A stretch of DNA of 64,000 nucleotides from NCBI GenBank assembly GCA_003990705.1, contig AP018318.1, positions 1,178,001 to 1,242,000 of the forward strand, read 5' to 3'. The translations under genes and the position numbers were made by a program. This document shows, piece after piece, positions 9,076 to 19,181 of the stretch. The stretch is from Nostoc sp. HK-01. GTDB taxonomy: Bacteria > Cyanobacteriota > Cyanobacteriia > Cyanobacteriales > Nostocaceae. Within the stretch, counting starts at the first letter, position 1; every line of letters begins with the position of its first letter. The notes beneath the pieces are model-generated. The model worked only from the letters and a program-made list of their open reading frames with translations, had not been told where the DNA came from and searched no databases.

Positions 9076-9294
9076 GCTTTTTGATTACTTATTCTCTTGC
9101 AAGTTTTCTGAGGGGAATCCACTCTTTAATGTGTGGTTTTATATTGGGAACTGGACTGGAGTCATTCACAAATCTACTTGAGATCCAGAATTCCCTAAAA
9201 ATTCGGAAAACTAACAAAAAACTACGTTGAAATGAGTTTATTATAGTAATTTAATAAATTTACATATTTTGTGAAAAATATTCGTAAATAAAAC

Positions 9295-9323
9295 ATCCCT
9301 GACTTATTTGAAAAGCCAGGGAT
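9295..9323 (-). terminator. Intrinsic terminator after purT; also the only feature of the 9076-9395 gap
   Basis: ATCCCTG (9295-9301) pairs with CAGGGAT (9317-9323). One mismatch and three more pairs (CTT/AAG) extend the stem, with a 7-base loop. Read on the minus strand the hairpin is followed by GTTTTATTT. It lies 73 bases beyond the purT stop. The rest of this 320-base gap is AT-rich and I see nothing else in it. Confidence 0.6.
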
Positions 9324-9395
9324 CTAATTCGCCAATTTTGAGAAATCAAATATGACTCAATATATAAACCCTATTACTGAAGTATTCTCTATTCT

Positions 9396-10574
9396 TTAAG
9401 TCGAGATTATTCGCACTTTATTAGCGGCTGTTATCGCTTTATCTCTTGCTTGTTGAACAGTCTCAGCTTTTGCTAAGGCCACACCCATCCGTCGATAAGG
9501 ATGAGCCGACGGTTTACCAAATAATTTAATATCGACATCTTTTTCGGCTAAAGCTTCAGCAACTCCGATAAAAGAAATTGAATCTGATTTTTCAGAAGCT
9601 AAAATGACTGCACTAGCTGAAGGACCAAGTTGTTCAATATGAGGAATCGGTAAGCCTAAAACAGCCCTTAAATGTAATTCAAATTCATTTAGGTTTTGGG
9701 AAATTAATGTCACCATACCCGTGTCATGAGGTCGAGGTGAAAGTTCAGAAAAAATTACTTCATCTTTGGTGATGAAAAATTCCACGCCGAAAATGCCTGC
9801 GCCGCCTAAAGCATCGGTAACTTTTTTAGCTATAGCTTGAGATTGTAATATTTTGTCTTCAGATATGTCTGCTGGTTGCCAAGACTCTTGATAATCACCT
9901 CTTTCTTGACGATGACCGATAGGCGAACAAAAGATTGTTGGCGCATTCCATTGTTTAATTGTCAGCAATGTAATTTCAATTTCAAAGTTGATAAATTCCT
10001 CAACAATGACTTTTTGACTATCGCCTCTGGAATTAGCGATCGCATAATTCCAAGCCTTTTCAACTTCATCTTGATTTGCTACTACAGATTGACCTTTCCC
10101 AGAGGATGACATCACAGGTTTCACCACATTCGGAAAGCCAATTTCTGATGAAATTGAGATTAATTCTTCCAGCGTTACTGCATAACCATATTTAGCCGTT
10201 CTAATGCCTAATTCTTTGTGTGCTAATTCCCGAATTCTGTCACGGTTCATTGTGTAGTTAGTCGCCGCCGCCGTCGGGATAACTGTAATACCTCTTTGTT
10301 CAAATTCTAGTAACTTCTCTGTTCTAATTGCTTCAATTTCTGGTATTATCAAATCAGGCTGATATTTTGTAACTACCGCTTCTAAATCATCAGTACTCAG
10401 CATTGAAATGACTTCTGCACAATCAGCAACCTGCATAGCCGGAGCATTAACATAACGGTCAACAGCAATTACATAGTTACCCAGACGTTGAGCAGCAATT
10501 ACAAATTCCTTGCCGAGTTCGCCTGAACCCAACAGCATCAGTTTTTTAGGTAACTTAATAGAATTACTCATCAA
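9396..10574 (-). CDS. purT: Formate-dependent phosphoribosylglycinamide formyltransferase (PurT)
   Basis: PurT makes formyl-GAR from GAR, formate and ATP in purine biosynthesis, replacing the folate-dependent PurN step. The 392-residue protein is of normal length. It starts with a nucleotide-fold segment (KLMLLGSGELGKEFVIAAQRLG, residues 10-31). The ATP-grasp core follows (PNVVKPVMSSSGKGQSVV at about 148-165, then VEEFINFEIEITLL and FGVEFFITKDEVIFSELSPRPHDTGMVTL). The C-terminus is typical, with KLFGKPSAHPYRRMGVALA. It is transcribed alone on the minus strand, and a plausible terminator lies just downstream. Confidence 0.95.
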   Translation of the reverse strand: MMSNSIKLPKKLMLLGSGELGKEFVIAAQRLGNYVIAVDRYVNAPAMQVADCAEVISMLSTDDLEAVVTKYQPDLIIPEIEAIRTEKLLEFEQRGITVIPTAAATNYTMNRDRIRELAHKELGIRTAKYGYAVTLEELISISSEIGFPNVVKPVMSSSGKGQSVVANQDEVEKAWNYAIANSRGDSQKVIVEEFINFEIEITLLTIKQWNAPTIFCSPIGHRQERGDYQESWQPADISEDKILQSQAIAKKVTDALGGAGIFGVEFFITKDEVIFSELSPRPHDTGMVTLISQNLNEFELHLRAVLGLPIPHIEQLGPSASAVILASEKSDSISFIGVAEALAEKDVDIKLFGKPSAHPYRRMGVALAKAETVQQARDKAITAANKVRIIST

Positions 10575-10621
10575 TTTATCCAGAAAAATTTCAGTATCAT
10601 CATCTTATAATTTTTCGGATT

Positions 10622-11119
10622 TCAATTCTCATTATTTGGATGAGTAAACTTAGCTCCCCGTAGTTTTAAATCTTGAGACTGTAGCTGAGTTAAACCGATA
10701 CCTTGACCAAATTGACAACCTTCCACTAAAGCATCTAGCCAAATTGTTTCATTCAGTGTTGCACCTGTTAAATCAGCATCACGTAAGTCAGCTTTAGTAA
10801 AATTAACAAAGAGCAAGTCAGCATTAACTAAACTGCTACGTTGTAGATTAGCATAAGTTAAATTCCCTCTAATGAAATTTACCTCATCTAATACCAAATC
10901 TGACAAATCAGCACTAACTAAATTAGGAAATTTTAGCTGTTGAGGATTTTGAAAAAATCTCATTATACAAACTATATTTGCTTCATTCAATTTAACTTTA
11001 GTCAAAAATTCATAACGACCTATTCCTAACAATTTGAGAGTTTGTAGCCGTTGTTTAGGATTTTGTTCTAAAAACTGAATTGCATTTTTTCGTAATTTTT
11101 GAGTTGTTAAGTTAATCAT
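10622..11119 (-). CDS. Pentapeptide repeat protein
   Basis: A 165-residue protein. An N-terminal helical region of about 50 residues ([20 protein letters not shown]) precedes a run of A(D/N)LXX-type pentapeptides from about residue 70 to 140 ([44 protein letters not shown]). Such repeats fold as a right-handed quadrilateral beta helix and are abundant in cyanobacteria; most have no known function. The gene ends 47 bases before the purT start and begins 18 bases after the stop of the upstream kinase, so it probably shares a transcript with that kinase. Confidence 0.8.
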   Translation of the reverse strand: MINLTTQKLRKNAIQFLEQNPKQRLQTLKLLGIGRYEFLTKVKLNEANIVCIMRFFQNPQQLKFPNLVSADLSDLVLDEVNFIRGNLTYANLQRSSLVNADLLFVNFTKADLRDADLTGATLNETIWLDALVEGCQFGQGIGLTQLQSQDLKLRGAKFTHPNNEN

Positions 11120-11137
11120 TATATCAATAGATGATAA

Positions 11138-12358
11138 CTATCTTCTTATCGGCAGTATTATATCGATTGTAGTACCTTGGTTAATCAAAGAAACACATTT
11201 AATTGAGCCACCATGTTGCTCGACAATAATTTGATGGCAAATAGATAAGCCTAAACCTGTTCCTTGACCAACAGGCTTAGTAGTAAAAAAAGGTTGAAAA
11301 ATACTTTGGCAAATATTTTCATTCATACCACAACCATTATCAGTGAATGAAACTGTAATTTGATTGTCCTGAGATTGAATTGTCCGAATCCAAATAGTTA
11401 GTGTTTCAGCTTTATTTTTATCAAGATTAGCTTCTTTTTGAATTAAAGCATCAAGCGCATTATTAATTATATTGAGAAATACTTGATTTAAAAGGCGAGG
11501 ATTACAATAAATCTGAGGTATTTTGCCATAATCTTTAATTACTGAAATAGGTTCAATATGACTCACATAACGGTTAAGCCGATGCTGCAAAATGACAAGT
11601 GTGCTATCAATACATTGATGAATGTCAGCTTTTTTATAGTCAGATTCATTCAAACGTGAGAAACTAGAAAGTGATTCTACAATTTCACTAATTCGATTTG
11701 TACCATTCTCCATTGATTCCAGCAGCTTTGGCAAATCGAGATGGATAAAATTCAGGTCGCTTTTAGCAATAGCTTTGACGATTTTGATATCTGGATTCGG
11801 ATATACAGAAGCATAAGTTGTTAAAAGATTGAGTAAGTCATTAGTATATTGACGAAGATATTCTAAATTGCCATGAATAAAACTGACTGGATTATTAATT
11901 TCATGGGCAACTCCAGCTACCATTTTTCCCAAAGCTAACATAGTTTCGCGTTGAATTAATTGCATTTGAGATTGTTGAGTTACTTTTAATTTAGATAAAG
12001 CTGATTCTGCGTTTTCTTTGGCTATACGATATTGTTCCTGTACTAGAAACAATCTTTTTAGTGTTTGGTAGTAAATAGTAACGCTAAACAAAACAAATAA
12101 TGCGCCAAAAAAGAAAACCATACCAGTCAGTAATGGTATCCATTCAAATAGTCTCGTAATTGTTAAATAAATACATAACGAATAACCACCCAGAAAAAAA
12201 ACCATGAGCGAAAACAGAATTTGCCAACTGAGCTTATCTGGTTCTGTCTTGAAAAATGTGAGAATTTTTCGTGTTCTAAGAATAGATAGTCCCATGATTC
12301 CAGCACCCAGAGCAATCAGGGTGACAATCAAAGACAGAACAACTGGAGAACTTAACAT
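11138..12358 (-). CDS. Membrane sensor histidine kinase
   Basis: A 406-residue kinase. Three hydrophobic segments at about 7-26, 47-68 and 75-97 anchor it, with almost no extracellular loop, so any signal is likely sensed in or near the membrane. A coiled coil (105-135) joins to the kinase core with phospho-accepting H152 in VAGVAHEINNPVSF. The catalytic domain has NQVFLNIINNALDAL, DNGCGMN and GQGTGLGLS. The core closely resembles those at 4004-5332 and 50672-52279, so the three are paralogs with different front ends. No response regulator is adjacent; the neighbour is a pentapeptide protein. Confidence 0.85.
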   Translation of the reverse strand: MLSSPVVLSLIVTLIALGAGIMGLSILRTRKILTFFKTEPDKLSWQILFSLMVFFLGGYSLCIYLTITRLFEWIPLLTGMVFFFGALFVLFSVTIYYQTLKRLFLVQEQYRIAKENAESALSKLKVTQQSQMQLIQRETMLALGKMVAGVAHEINNPVSFIHGNLEYLRQYTNDLLNLLTTYASVYPNPDIKIVKAIAKSDLNFIHLDLPKLLESMENGTNRISEIVESLSSFSRLNESDYKKADIHQCIDSTLVILQHRLNRYVSHIEPISVIKDYGKIPQIYCNPRLLNQVFLNIINNALDALIQKEANLDKNKAETLTIWIRTIQSQDNQITVSFTDNGCGMNENICQSIFQPFFTTKPVGQGTGLGLSICHQIIVEQHGGSIKCVSLINQGTTIDIILPIRR

Positions 12359-12571
12359 GGTATTGAGCTAGGTTGAACGGTAAGATAGGCTGTAAACTAT
12401 CACCAAGCACTTAGGGAAAAAGTCATTTTGATTTGACTGTATCGAAACAATTCAACTAATTGGCATGGAAGACACAATAGTTTAAAGCTTACTCGCTAAA
12501 GCATAAGATAAATTGTTGACTCAACATTGTAAGTAAACAATCTCTGGATAGCGGAATTCTAATCTAATCAT

Positions 12572-12594
12572 AAAAATGCCCTTACCAAAGGGCA
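12572..12594 (-). terminator. Intrinsic terminator after the ABC-F gene
   Basis: TGCCCTT (12577-12583) and AAGGGCA (12588-12594) form a 7-bp stem with a 4-base loop. On the minus strand the hairpin is followed by TTTTTA. It lies about 60 bases beyond the stop codon of the ABC-F gene. Confidence 0.65.
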
Positions 12595-12652
12595 AGGGTT
12601 TACGCTCTCAACAACAAAAAATCAGAGAAACTTCAACAAAGCTTCATTAATT

Positions 12653-14581
12653 TCAAGATTCTATTTCGGCTAATTCTAACCAACGTTCTGTAGCTGTATC
12701 AATTGCTTTTTTAAGAGTTTCTACCTGCTCATAGAGTTTTTGTACTTGGCTATAATTTCCTGGAGAAACTTTATTCATCGCTGTTTCTGCTTCAGCTTTT
12801 TCAGCTTCCAATTGAGAAATTTTAGCTTCTAATTGTTCAAATTCACGCTTTTGCCAATTAGATAGTCGGCGGCGTTTTTTGCTTTCAGAATCTTTAGGTT
12901 GAGTGGCTGATTGAACTTCAGAGTTTTTCTGTTTATCGTTATTTTTAACTGTTTCTTGTTGTGCTGCTTCTTCAGCTTTTTTATAGTCGAGATAAACAGA
13001 ATAATTACCAGGATATTGACGAAGATTGCCGCCTTCCTCTAAAGCAAAAATTGTGTCAACAGTGCGATCTAAAAAGTAGCGATCATGAGAAACTGCTATT
13101 ACACTCCCAGAGAAATCTTCTAAATAATCTTCTAACACTGCCAATGTCTGCACATCTAAATCATTAGTAGGCTCGTCTAAAATTAAGACATTGGGCGCAC
13201 TTATCAATATGCGTAGCAAAAATAAACGGCGTTTTTCTCCCCCAGAAAGTTTATGAATTGGTGCATACTGCTGGTTTCCAGGAAATAAAAACCTCTCTAA
13301 CATTTGGGAAGCAGTTATTTTCGTCCCATCAGCAATTTGTACAAATTCACCTTCTTCTTTGATGTAGTCAATCACACGCTGATCTTCATTCAAAGCCGTG
13401 AGTAATTCTTCAGAATGTTGGTCAAAATAACCAATGTGAATCGTACCACCAATCTCTACGTTACCTGCATCAGGTTGTACTCGCCCGGTAATAATATTCA
13501 TTAAGGTGGACTTACCAGCACCGTTACCGCCAATAATACCAATGCGGTCTTCTGGACTGAATTCGTAAGTAAAATCTTTAATCAGAGTTCTGTCGTTATA
13601 AACTTTAGAGATATTCTTTAAGTCAATAACTTTTTTGCCAATGCGGCGACTGACTGTAGAAATATCTACTTTACCTAAGCCTTGTTTAAACTCAGTTTCG
13701 CGCATAGCTTGGACACGCTGAATTCTGGCTTTTTGTTTTGTACTTCTGGCTTTAGGGCCACGCTTTAACCATTCTAATTCTCGTCGCAATACTCCTTGAT
13801 GTTTGCGTTGAGTACTGGCGGCAGATTCTTCAGCTAAGGCTTTCTTTTCGAGGTAATATGAGTAGTTACCTGTATAAGTATAGATATCACCTCGGTCAAT
13901 TTCGATGATGCGATTGGTTACTTTATCTAAGAAATAGCGATCGTGAGTAATTAATAATAATGCGCCGCGAAAGCGATTTAAATAACTTTGCAACCATTCT
14001 ACAGATAGCGCATCAAGATGGTTTGTCGGCTCATCCATGAGCAAAACATCTGGTTCTGATAGTAATGCTGTTGCTAAGGCAATGCGTTTGCGGTATCCTC
14101 CAGATAAAGTGGCTATGGGTGCATCAAAATCGGCAATTCCTAATTTTGTGAGAATTATTTTAGCGTTGGTTTCGAGTTCCCATGCGCCTGTTGCGTCCAT
14201 CCGTTGCATAATTGTAGATAGACGAGACATTAACTGAGTATCTTCGGGATCATGAGCGAGTTGATTTGATAATTCTTCATACTCACGCACAAATTTCATT
14301 TGTTCGCCACTATCAGCAAAAACTTGCTCTAAAACTGTGCGATTTTCATCTAAATCGGGTTGCTGAGGTAAGTAGATGATTTTAGCACCAGAGCTAGTGA
14401 TAATTTGCCCACTATCAACTGGTTCTAGTCCGGCAATCATTTTTAATAGAGTTGATTTACCAGAACCATTAGTACCAATTAAACCAACTTTATCATTAGC
14501 ATCAATGCTAAAATTAGCGTCTTTTAATATTTCTTTGATACCAAAATCTTTTTTAATAGATTGGAGTGTAATAATACTCAT
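12653..14581 (-). CDS. ABC-F family ATPase (Uup-like)
   Basis: A soluble protein of 642 residues with two ABC ATPase modules and no membrane segment. The first has Walker A GTNGSGKST at 36-44, signature LSGGYRKR and Walker B LLMDEPTNHLDA. The second has GGNGAGKST, LSGGEKRR and LILDEPTNDLDV. The linker between modules is rich in basic residues (KRGPKARSTKQKARIQR), the region that in ABC-F proteins reaches into the ribosome. A charged C-terminal coiled coil (about 565-640) matches Uup-type members. These proteins act on stalled or starting ribosomes rather than in transport. It lies 70 bases downstream of the DUF1824 gene on the same strand. Confidence 0.88.
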   Translation of the reverse strand: MSIITLQSIKKDFGIKEILKDANFSIDANDKVGLIGTNGSGKSTLLKMIAGLEPVDSGQIITSSGAKIIYLPQQPDLDENRTVLEQVFADSGEQMKFVREYEELSNQLAHDPEDTQLMSRLSTIMQRMDATGAWELETNAKIILTKLGIADFDAPIATLSGGYRKRIALATALLSEPDVLLMDEPTNHLDALSVEWLQSYLNRFRGALLLITHDRYFLDKVTNRIIEIDRGDIYTYTGNYSYYLEKKALAEESAASTQRKHQGVLRRELEWLKRGPKARSTKQKARIQRVQAMRETEFKQGLGKVDISTVSRRIGKKVIDLKNISKVYNDRTLIKDFTYEFSPEDRIGIIGGNGAGKSTLMNIITGRVQPDAGNVEIGGTIHIGYFDQHSEELLTALNEDQRVIDYIKEEGEFVQIADGTKITASQMLERFLFPGNQQYAPIHKLSGGEKRRLFLLRILISAPNVLILDEPTNDLDVQTLAVLEDYLEDFSGSVIAVSHDRYFLDRTVDTIFALEEGGNLRQYPGNYSVYLDYKKAEEAAQQETVKNNDKQKNSEVQSATQPKDSESKKRRRLSNWQKREFEQLEAKISQLEAEKAEAETAMNKVSPGNYSQVQKLYEQVETLKKAIDTATERWLELAEIES

Positions 14582-14651
14582 GATATATGGTGACTTATTA
14601 TTTGTGAGAGTTAGTAGGTCAGGTTATTGCCTCACCTACATTTTCCCAGTT

Positions 14652-15080
14652 TTAAGCAAATAAATCGAGGGGTAGATGTCCATACATTTCGTTGATTCCT
14701 CTTTCATCATAAGATTGGCAAGATACTAATACACCGCGATGATGTCCGGCGTAGGAATCAAGATAGCATAGACCATTTTTGCCGTTTAATTTGATATAAA
14801 CTGGGCCATCAGTTGCGGGTAAATCAGTTGGTACTCCATAACCCAAAGCCCGCGAATAAGTTTTCATTGCTAGTAGTGCTTCTTCGGCTGTGTCGGCACA
14901 AATTCCCAATATTTGATAATCAGAAAGTTTAGTAACTAGGATTAAAGCTTGGCGTACCAAGGCTTTTTCGGAAGCATCAAGGACTGGTGCAATATCTAAA
15001 CAGTTGAATTTGTTGAGGAATTTTCTAGCTTCAGCGACAGTCAGGGGAAGTTGATTGGAATTTGGCATAGATTTAATCAT
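14652..15080 (-). CDS. DUF1824 family protein
   Basis: A 142-residue soluble protein that I recognise as the cyanobacterial DUF1824 family, of unknown function. Typical stretches are CLDIAPVLDASEKALVRQAL, YQILGICADTAEEAL, GPVYIKLNGKNGLCYLDSYAGHHRGVLVSCQS and the C-terminal INEMYGHLPLDLF. There is no signal peptide or membrane segment. A second ATG (MPNSNQL) 4 codons in is an alternative start. It is followed by the ABC-F gene on the same strand. Confidence 0.75.
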   Translation of the reverse strand: MIKSMPNSNQLPLTVAEARKFLNKFNCLDIAPVLDASEKALVRQALILVTKLSDYQILGICADTAEEALLAMKTYSRALGYGVPTDLPATDGPVYIKLNGKNGLCYLDSYAGHHRGVLVSCQSYDERGINEMYGHLPLDLFA

Positions 15081-15245
15081 GGTTTTCTAGGATTTGCTTT
15101 GTGTGTAAGGTGAACACAGCCGATTAATTTTGAATTTTGGACTGATCCTGTCTCTAAAGAGAAACAATTGGGGTAGATAAGTTTCCCGTATGAACAAAAA
15201 ATCTAAAATTGGCAAGGTCAAATTTACTTGATTAATTTACCTGAA

Positions 15246-16118
15246 TTATTGTTGGTTGGGAACATTCCCCAGGTTGAAAATAAAAGGTACACTACTTTGT
15301 GATTTATCACCCATAACCAAAACTTTAGGCATTTGCGCGCCACCTGTTTTCCATGCTTCAATTGCTTCTTTTTGCAGAACTAACTGCCCGCCTTGGGCTT
15401 TGAGAGTCTCAGCTAAAAGCCTTTGTGCTTCGGCTTTACCTTTAGCGCGATTAATTTCTGCCTGGGCTTCTTGTTCAGCTTCTCGTGCTACATAAACTGC
15501 TCTTTGGGCGCGTTGTTCAGCAATTTGTTTTTCTTCAACTGCTCTAGCAAATTCAGGGGAGAAAGTTAAATCAACCACACTAGTATCTAACACAATTATT
15601 CCGTATTTGTCTAAGCGATCGCCTAAAGCATTATCAAAGTCTTCTTTTAATTCACTGCGTTTGGTAATGGCCTCTTCTCTTCTAGCAGCTGCTATTTTAA
15701 ATGCTTCTTGGGTTTGGGGGGCAATGATTTTTGATACTATATTTTCTAATGTTCCTTGTTTTCTTCTCACCTGAACTACTTGTGAGGCATCAAGACGAAA
15801 GTTAATCGCAAATCTTGCCGATAAATTTTGCAGATCCTTTGTCGAACTTTCTGCTGGCACTTCAAATTTCTGCACTGTTAAATCATACACATCTATCACG
15901 GAAATAAAGGGAGGTTTCAAGTGAATACCCTCCAATAAAGCACCATCTCTAGCTTTACCTAAAATGCTAATCACCGCTGCTTGTCCTGGGTTGATAATAA
16001 TAAAGGCATTTAGTCCGACAATCACCAGTAGTCCTAACAAAATTCCTAAAACTGTAGTTTGCCAATTTCCCAATTGCTGACTTTTCAAGGTTGTATCTCC
16101 TTTTAGCTTTTCCGGCAA
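15246..16118 (-). CDS. Prohibitin/SPFH-family membrane protein
   Basis: A 290-residue member of the prohibitin branch of the SPFH superfamily. One membrane anchor lies at about 20-43. The SPFH domain follows (NPGQAAVISILGKARDGALLEGIHLKPPFI at about 46-75). A long helical coiled coil then runs at about 185-260 (VEEKQIAEQRAQRAVYVAREAEQEAQAEINRAKGKAEAQRLL). Prohibitins form large ring or cage assemblies on membranes and can scaffold proteases; cyanobacterial homologues sit in the plasma or thylakoid membrane. Length is normal. The gene is divergent from the ABC exporter at 16353. Confidence 0.88.
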   Translation of the reverse strand: MPEKLKGDTTLKSQQLGNWQTTVLGILLGLLVIVGLNAFIIINPGQAAVISILGKARDGALLEGIHLKPPFISVIDVYDLTVQKFEVPAESSTKDLQNLSARFAINFRLDASQVVQVRRKQGTLENIVSKIIAPQTQEAFKIAAARREEAITKRSELKEDFDNALGDRLDKYGIIVLDTSVVDLTFSPEFARAVEEKQIAEQRAQRAVYVAREAEQEAQAEINRAKGKAEAQRLLAETLKAQGGQLVLQKEAIEAWKTGGAQMPKVLVMGDKSQSSVPFIFNLGNVPNQQ

Positions 16119-16153
16119 CTCCTGTATTATGGTGACACGTCAAGCAATTTTAA

Positions 16154-16174
16154 ATTTTGGATTTTGGATTTTGA
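16154..16174. repeat. STRR heptamer tract (ATTTTGG)
   Basis: Three period-7 units, ATTTTGG, ATTTTGG and ATTTTGA, lie in the gap between the divergent prohibitin and ABC exporter genes. Confidence 0.6.
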
Positions 16175-16352
16175 ATTAGCTTCATAAATAAATTTAGGGG
16201 CTGGGGATTTTCGATTGATACCACAAGTAGCTCTGGGGGATTGTAGCATCAATAGATTATTGGTTATTTGCCTGCTGAGGCTGGCTCAAATCTACAAAAT
16301 TCAGATACTTCCTCTCCGTGTTATTATCAAATGCACACAATTGTAAACGACT

Positions 16353-18161
16353 GTGGCTATAGCATTTAATTCTCGTCAGATATTAAACAAGCGTAGACAT
16401 TCAGTGCATCCCCTCCACCGCCTGCTTGACTACGGACACCAGTATCGTAAGCAAATTTGGTTAGCACTTGGTTGTTCAATTCTCAACAAACTTTTTGATT
16501 TAGCACCACCGGGATTAATTGGTGTGGCGGTGGATGTAGTAGTAAAGCAGCAGGATTCTATCATTGCTCAGTTGGGTGTAAAAGATGTCTTTGGACAATT
16601 TTTAATTCTTTCTCTACTCACTGCCATCATTTGGATACTAGAGTCGGTTTTTGAGTACGCTTACTCTAAACTGTGGCGCAATTTAGCGCAGAATATTCAG
16701 CATAACCTGCGACTGGATGCTTACAACCATCTACAAGATTTGGAATTAGCTTATTTTGAAGAACGCAGCACTGGTGGTTTGATGTCCATCCTCAGTGATG
16801 ATATCAACCAACTAGAGCGTTTTTTGGATGTGGGAGCCAATGACATTATCCAGGTTGCCACGACGGTAATCATTATCGGTGGAGCTTTCTTTATATTGGC
16901 TCCTAGTGTAGCGTGGATGGCGATGTCGCCGATGCCCTTTATTCTCTGGGGTTCCTTTGCTTTTCAAAAGCTGCTTGCACCACGTTATGCTGATGTCAGA
17001 GAAAAAGTCGGCTATTTAAATGGGCGACTGGTAAATAATTTAAGCGGTATTACTACGATTAAAAGTTTTACCGCCGAAGATTATGAAAGTTACCGTTTAG
17101 CCCAAGATAGCGAAGCTTATAAAAAAAGTAACTCTAAAGCAATTAAACTTTCGGCTGCATTTGTTCCCCTAATTCGGATGCTGATTTTAGTTGGGTTTAC
17201 CGCATTACTATTATATGGTGGAATGGCTGCTGTTGCGGGAAAAATGACGGTCGGCACCTACAGTGTGTTGGTGTTTTTAATTCAAAGGTTGTTGTGGCCT
17301 TTAACTAGACTAGGAGATACTTTTGACCAATACCAGCGGGCGATGGCTTCTACTAAACGAGTAATGAATTTATTGGATACACCACTTACAATTCATCCAG
17401 GAAATGTAGCCTTACCTGTGGATAAAGTACGCGGTGAAGTGGAATTTAAAAATGTCACCTTTGCTTATAAAGATAGATTTGCGGTAATTACAAATCTATC
17501 TTTGCAAATTCCCGCTGGCAAAACGATCGCCATTGTCGGTTCTACAGGTTCCGGTAAAAGTACCCTCGTCAAGCTATTATTACGGTTTTATGAGGTGGAA
17601 ACTGGCAAAATTACAGTAGATGGAATTAATATCCAAGACTTAAATTTGCGTGATTTGCGCCGTTGTATAGGCTTAGTTAGCCAGGATGTATTTCTCTTTC
17701 ACGGCACGGTAGCAGAAAATATTGCTTATGGGACTTTTGCTGCTACACAAGAGGAAATCATTACAGCGGCTAAAGTGGCAGAAGCCCATGAATTTATTGA
17801 AAATCTGCCCCAAGGTTATGAGACAATTGTCGGAGAACGCGGACAAAAGCTATCTGGTGGACAACGCCAAAGAATTGCGATCGCGCGTGCAGTGTTAAAA
17901 AATCCCCCGATTTTGATTTTAGATGAGGCTACCTCAGCCGTAGATAATGAAACCGAAGCTGCTATCCAGCGATCGCTAGAAAAGATTACAGTAAATAGAA
18001 CCACAATTGCGATCGCTCATCGTCTTTCCACTATCCGAAATGCCGATTGTATTTATGTCATGGAATATGGACAATTAGTAGAATCGGGAACTCATGAGGA
18101 ATTGCTAGAGAAAAATGGAGTTTACGCTAGTTTATGGCGCGTGCAGTCGGGTTTGACATAG
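16353..18161 (+). CDS. ABC exporter, fused membrane and ATPase domains (MsbA-like)
   Basis: A 602-residue half-transporter that would work as a dimer in the cytoplasmic membrane. The transmembrane domain (about 35-340) contains the usual six segments, including [36 protein letters not shown]. The ATPase domain has Walker [10 protein letters not shown] near 396, signature LSGGQRQR at 500-507 and Walker [15 protein letters not shown]. It belongs to the lipid/drug exporter type (MsbA-like); the substrate cannot be read. The start is GTG at 16353. An HIP1 site lies within the ATPase region. The following CcmS-like gene is about 70 bases away. Confidence 0.88.
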   Translation: MAIAFNSRQILNKRRHSVHPLHRLLDYGHQYRKQIWLALGCSILNKLFDLAPPGLIGVAVDVVVKQQDSIIAQLGVKDVFGQFLILSLLTAIIWILESVFEYAYSKLWRNLAQNIQHNLRLDAYNHLQDLELAYFEERSTGGLMSILSDDINQLERFLDVGANDIIQVATTVIIIGGAFFILAPSVAWMAMSPMPFILWGSFAFQKLLAPRYADVREKVGYLNGRLVNNLSGITTIKSFTAEDYESYRLAQDSEAYKKSNSKAIKLSAAFVPLIRMLILVGFTALLLYGGMAAVAGKMTVGTYSVLVFLIQRLLWPLTRLGDTFDQYQRAMASTKRVMNLLDTPLTIHPGNVALPVDKVRGEVEFKNVTFAYKDRFAVITNLSLQIPAGKTIAIVGSTGSGKSTLVKLLLRFYEVETGKITVDGINIQDLNLRDLRRCIGLVSQDVFLFHGTVAENIAYGTFAATQEEIITAAKVAEAHEFIENLPQGYETIVGERGQKLSGGQRQRIAIARAVLKNPPILILDEATSAVDNETEAAIQRSLEKITVNRTTIAIAHRLSTIRNADCIYVMEYGQLVESGTHEELLEKNGVYASLWRVQSGLT

Positions 18162-18195
18162 CCTCACGCAAAGGCGCGAGAGACATTCGTGCCTT

Positions 18196-18230
18196 AATTA
18201 CGAATTACGAATTAGGAATTACGAATTAAT
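18196..18230. repeat. STRR heptamer tract (AATTACG)
   Basis: Five period-7 units (AATTACG, AATTACG, AATTAGG, AATTACG, AATTAAT) end just before the start codon of the next gene at 18232. Confidence 0.75.
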
Positions 18231-18231
18231 T

Positions 18232-18657
18232 ATGATGTTTGGTAGTACCCAGCCGGAATCAGCAGATAGTAAGTGGCGTAGTCAGTTAGATAAATTTGTT
18301 AAAGCAAATCAACCAGAACTGGCAGCGCTATCTTGGGCATTATGGTTAGAACATGGCAATAGCCAGGGTACTATCGGCATCGATTTACAACCAACTCCCC
18401 ACTTTGTATATTGTCCACAAGAAGCGATAGAAAAATTAAATGATAACGTTGAAAATCGCCTGCAAGAAATTCTGGGAATCATTGAACATCATCAACCAGA
18501 AGTAGAAGTGTTGATGATTGGAATTGGCAAAGGGGAAGTTAAGTTAATTCAGTTTGCACCAGAACCATCACCACCTGATTGTTTTGCCCAAATTTGTAAA
18601 GATGTCGATGGTTTGTTGGATTTACTAGAACAAAGAATAAATGAAAATTTATTCTAG
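18232..18657 (+). CDS. Conserved cyanobacterial protein, probable CcmS-like carboxysome factor
   Basis: A 141-residue soluble acidic protein without signal peptide or membrane segment. The pattern resembles, from memory, the small protein CcmS reported as a beta-carboxysome assembly factor in Nostoc: WRSQLDKFVKANQPELAALSWALWLE, then GIDLQPTPHFV, AIEKLNDNVENRLQEILGI, LMIGIGKGEVKLIQF and a C-terminal LLEQRI helix. No other carboxysome gene is in the window, so context neither supports nor opposes this. If it is not CcmS, it remains a conserved hypothetical. A second ATG immediately follows the first. Confidence 0.55.
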   Translation: MMFGSTQPESADSKWRSQLDKFVKANQPELAALSWALWLEHGNSQGTIGIDLQPTPHFVYCPQEAIEKLNDNVENRLQEILGIIEHHQPEVEVLMIGIGKGEVKLIQFAPEPSPPDCFAQICKDVDGLLDLLEQRINENLF

Positions 18658-19181
18658 TTAATTTAAATAACACAATATGCGACTTATTCTTAAAACCTCT
18701 CTCTCAGCCTCTCCCCTACAAAGATGAGCCACCGTGTTGCGCTGTTTCCCCCATTGAAGGAAGAAGTGCCGTCACGTTGTAGCAAGTGGCGTTAGAGGCT
18801 TTAATTCTTCCCTTCCCTTGTAGAGCAAGGGTTGGGGTTTATGTTTGAGAGAAAATTGCCCACTGCATAAATATCTATTAAGAGAACTAGATTTAGGTAA
18901 TTTCACTGCTTATTTCTCTAATATCTAATATGTTAAATTGTTGTGATTCAAATTGACAATTAACACAACTAGATAAATTTTGTTAATTGCAAAAAAGAAT
19001 GTAATAAACAAGTGAGACTAGGGGCGTGAAATTTTATGCCTTAGCAAAAACTTATTCATGACAATTAATTTCTGAATTGATTATAAATTACGGCAAAAAC
19101 TTTCAAAAAATGATTTGTCTGTGTCACACCTGTCGTCAATTCTTTTGATATCAGATGTATTAATTTAAGACTTGTTTCGCC
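18658..19181. other. Gap before the glycosyltransferase cluster: dispersed repeat and inverted repeat
   Basis: No gene is supported. The part from about 18690 to 18840 is a GC-richer, hairpin-prone dispersed repeat (it contains GTTGTAGCAAGTGGCGTTAG, similar to sequence near 43450-43540). A perfect 9-bp inverted repeat, CAATTAACA (18957-18965) and TGTTAATTG (18981-18989), lies about 190 bases before the first hpsE-like gene and could be an operator or RNA hairpin. Confidence 0.5.
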
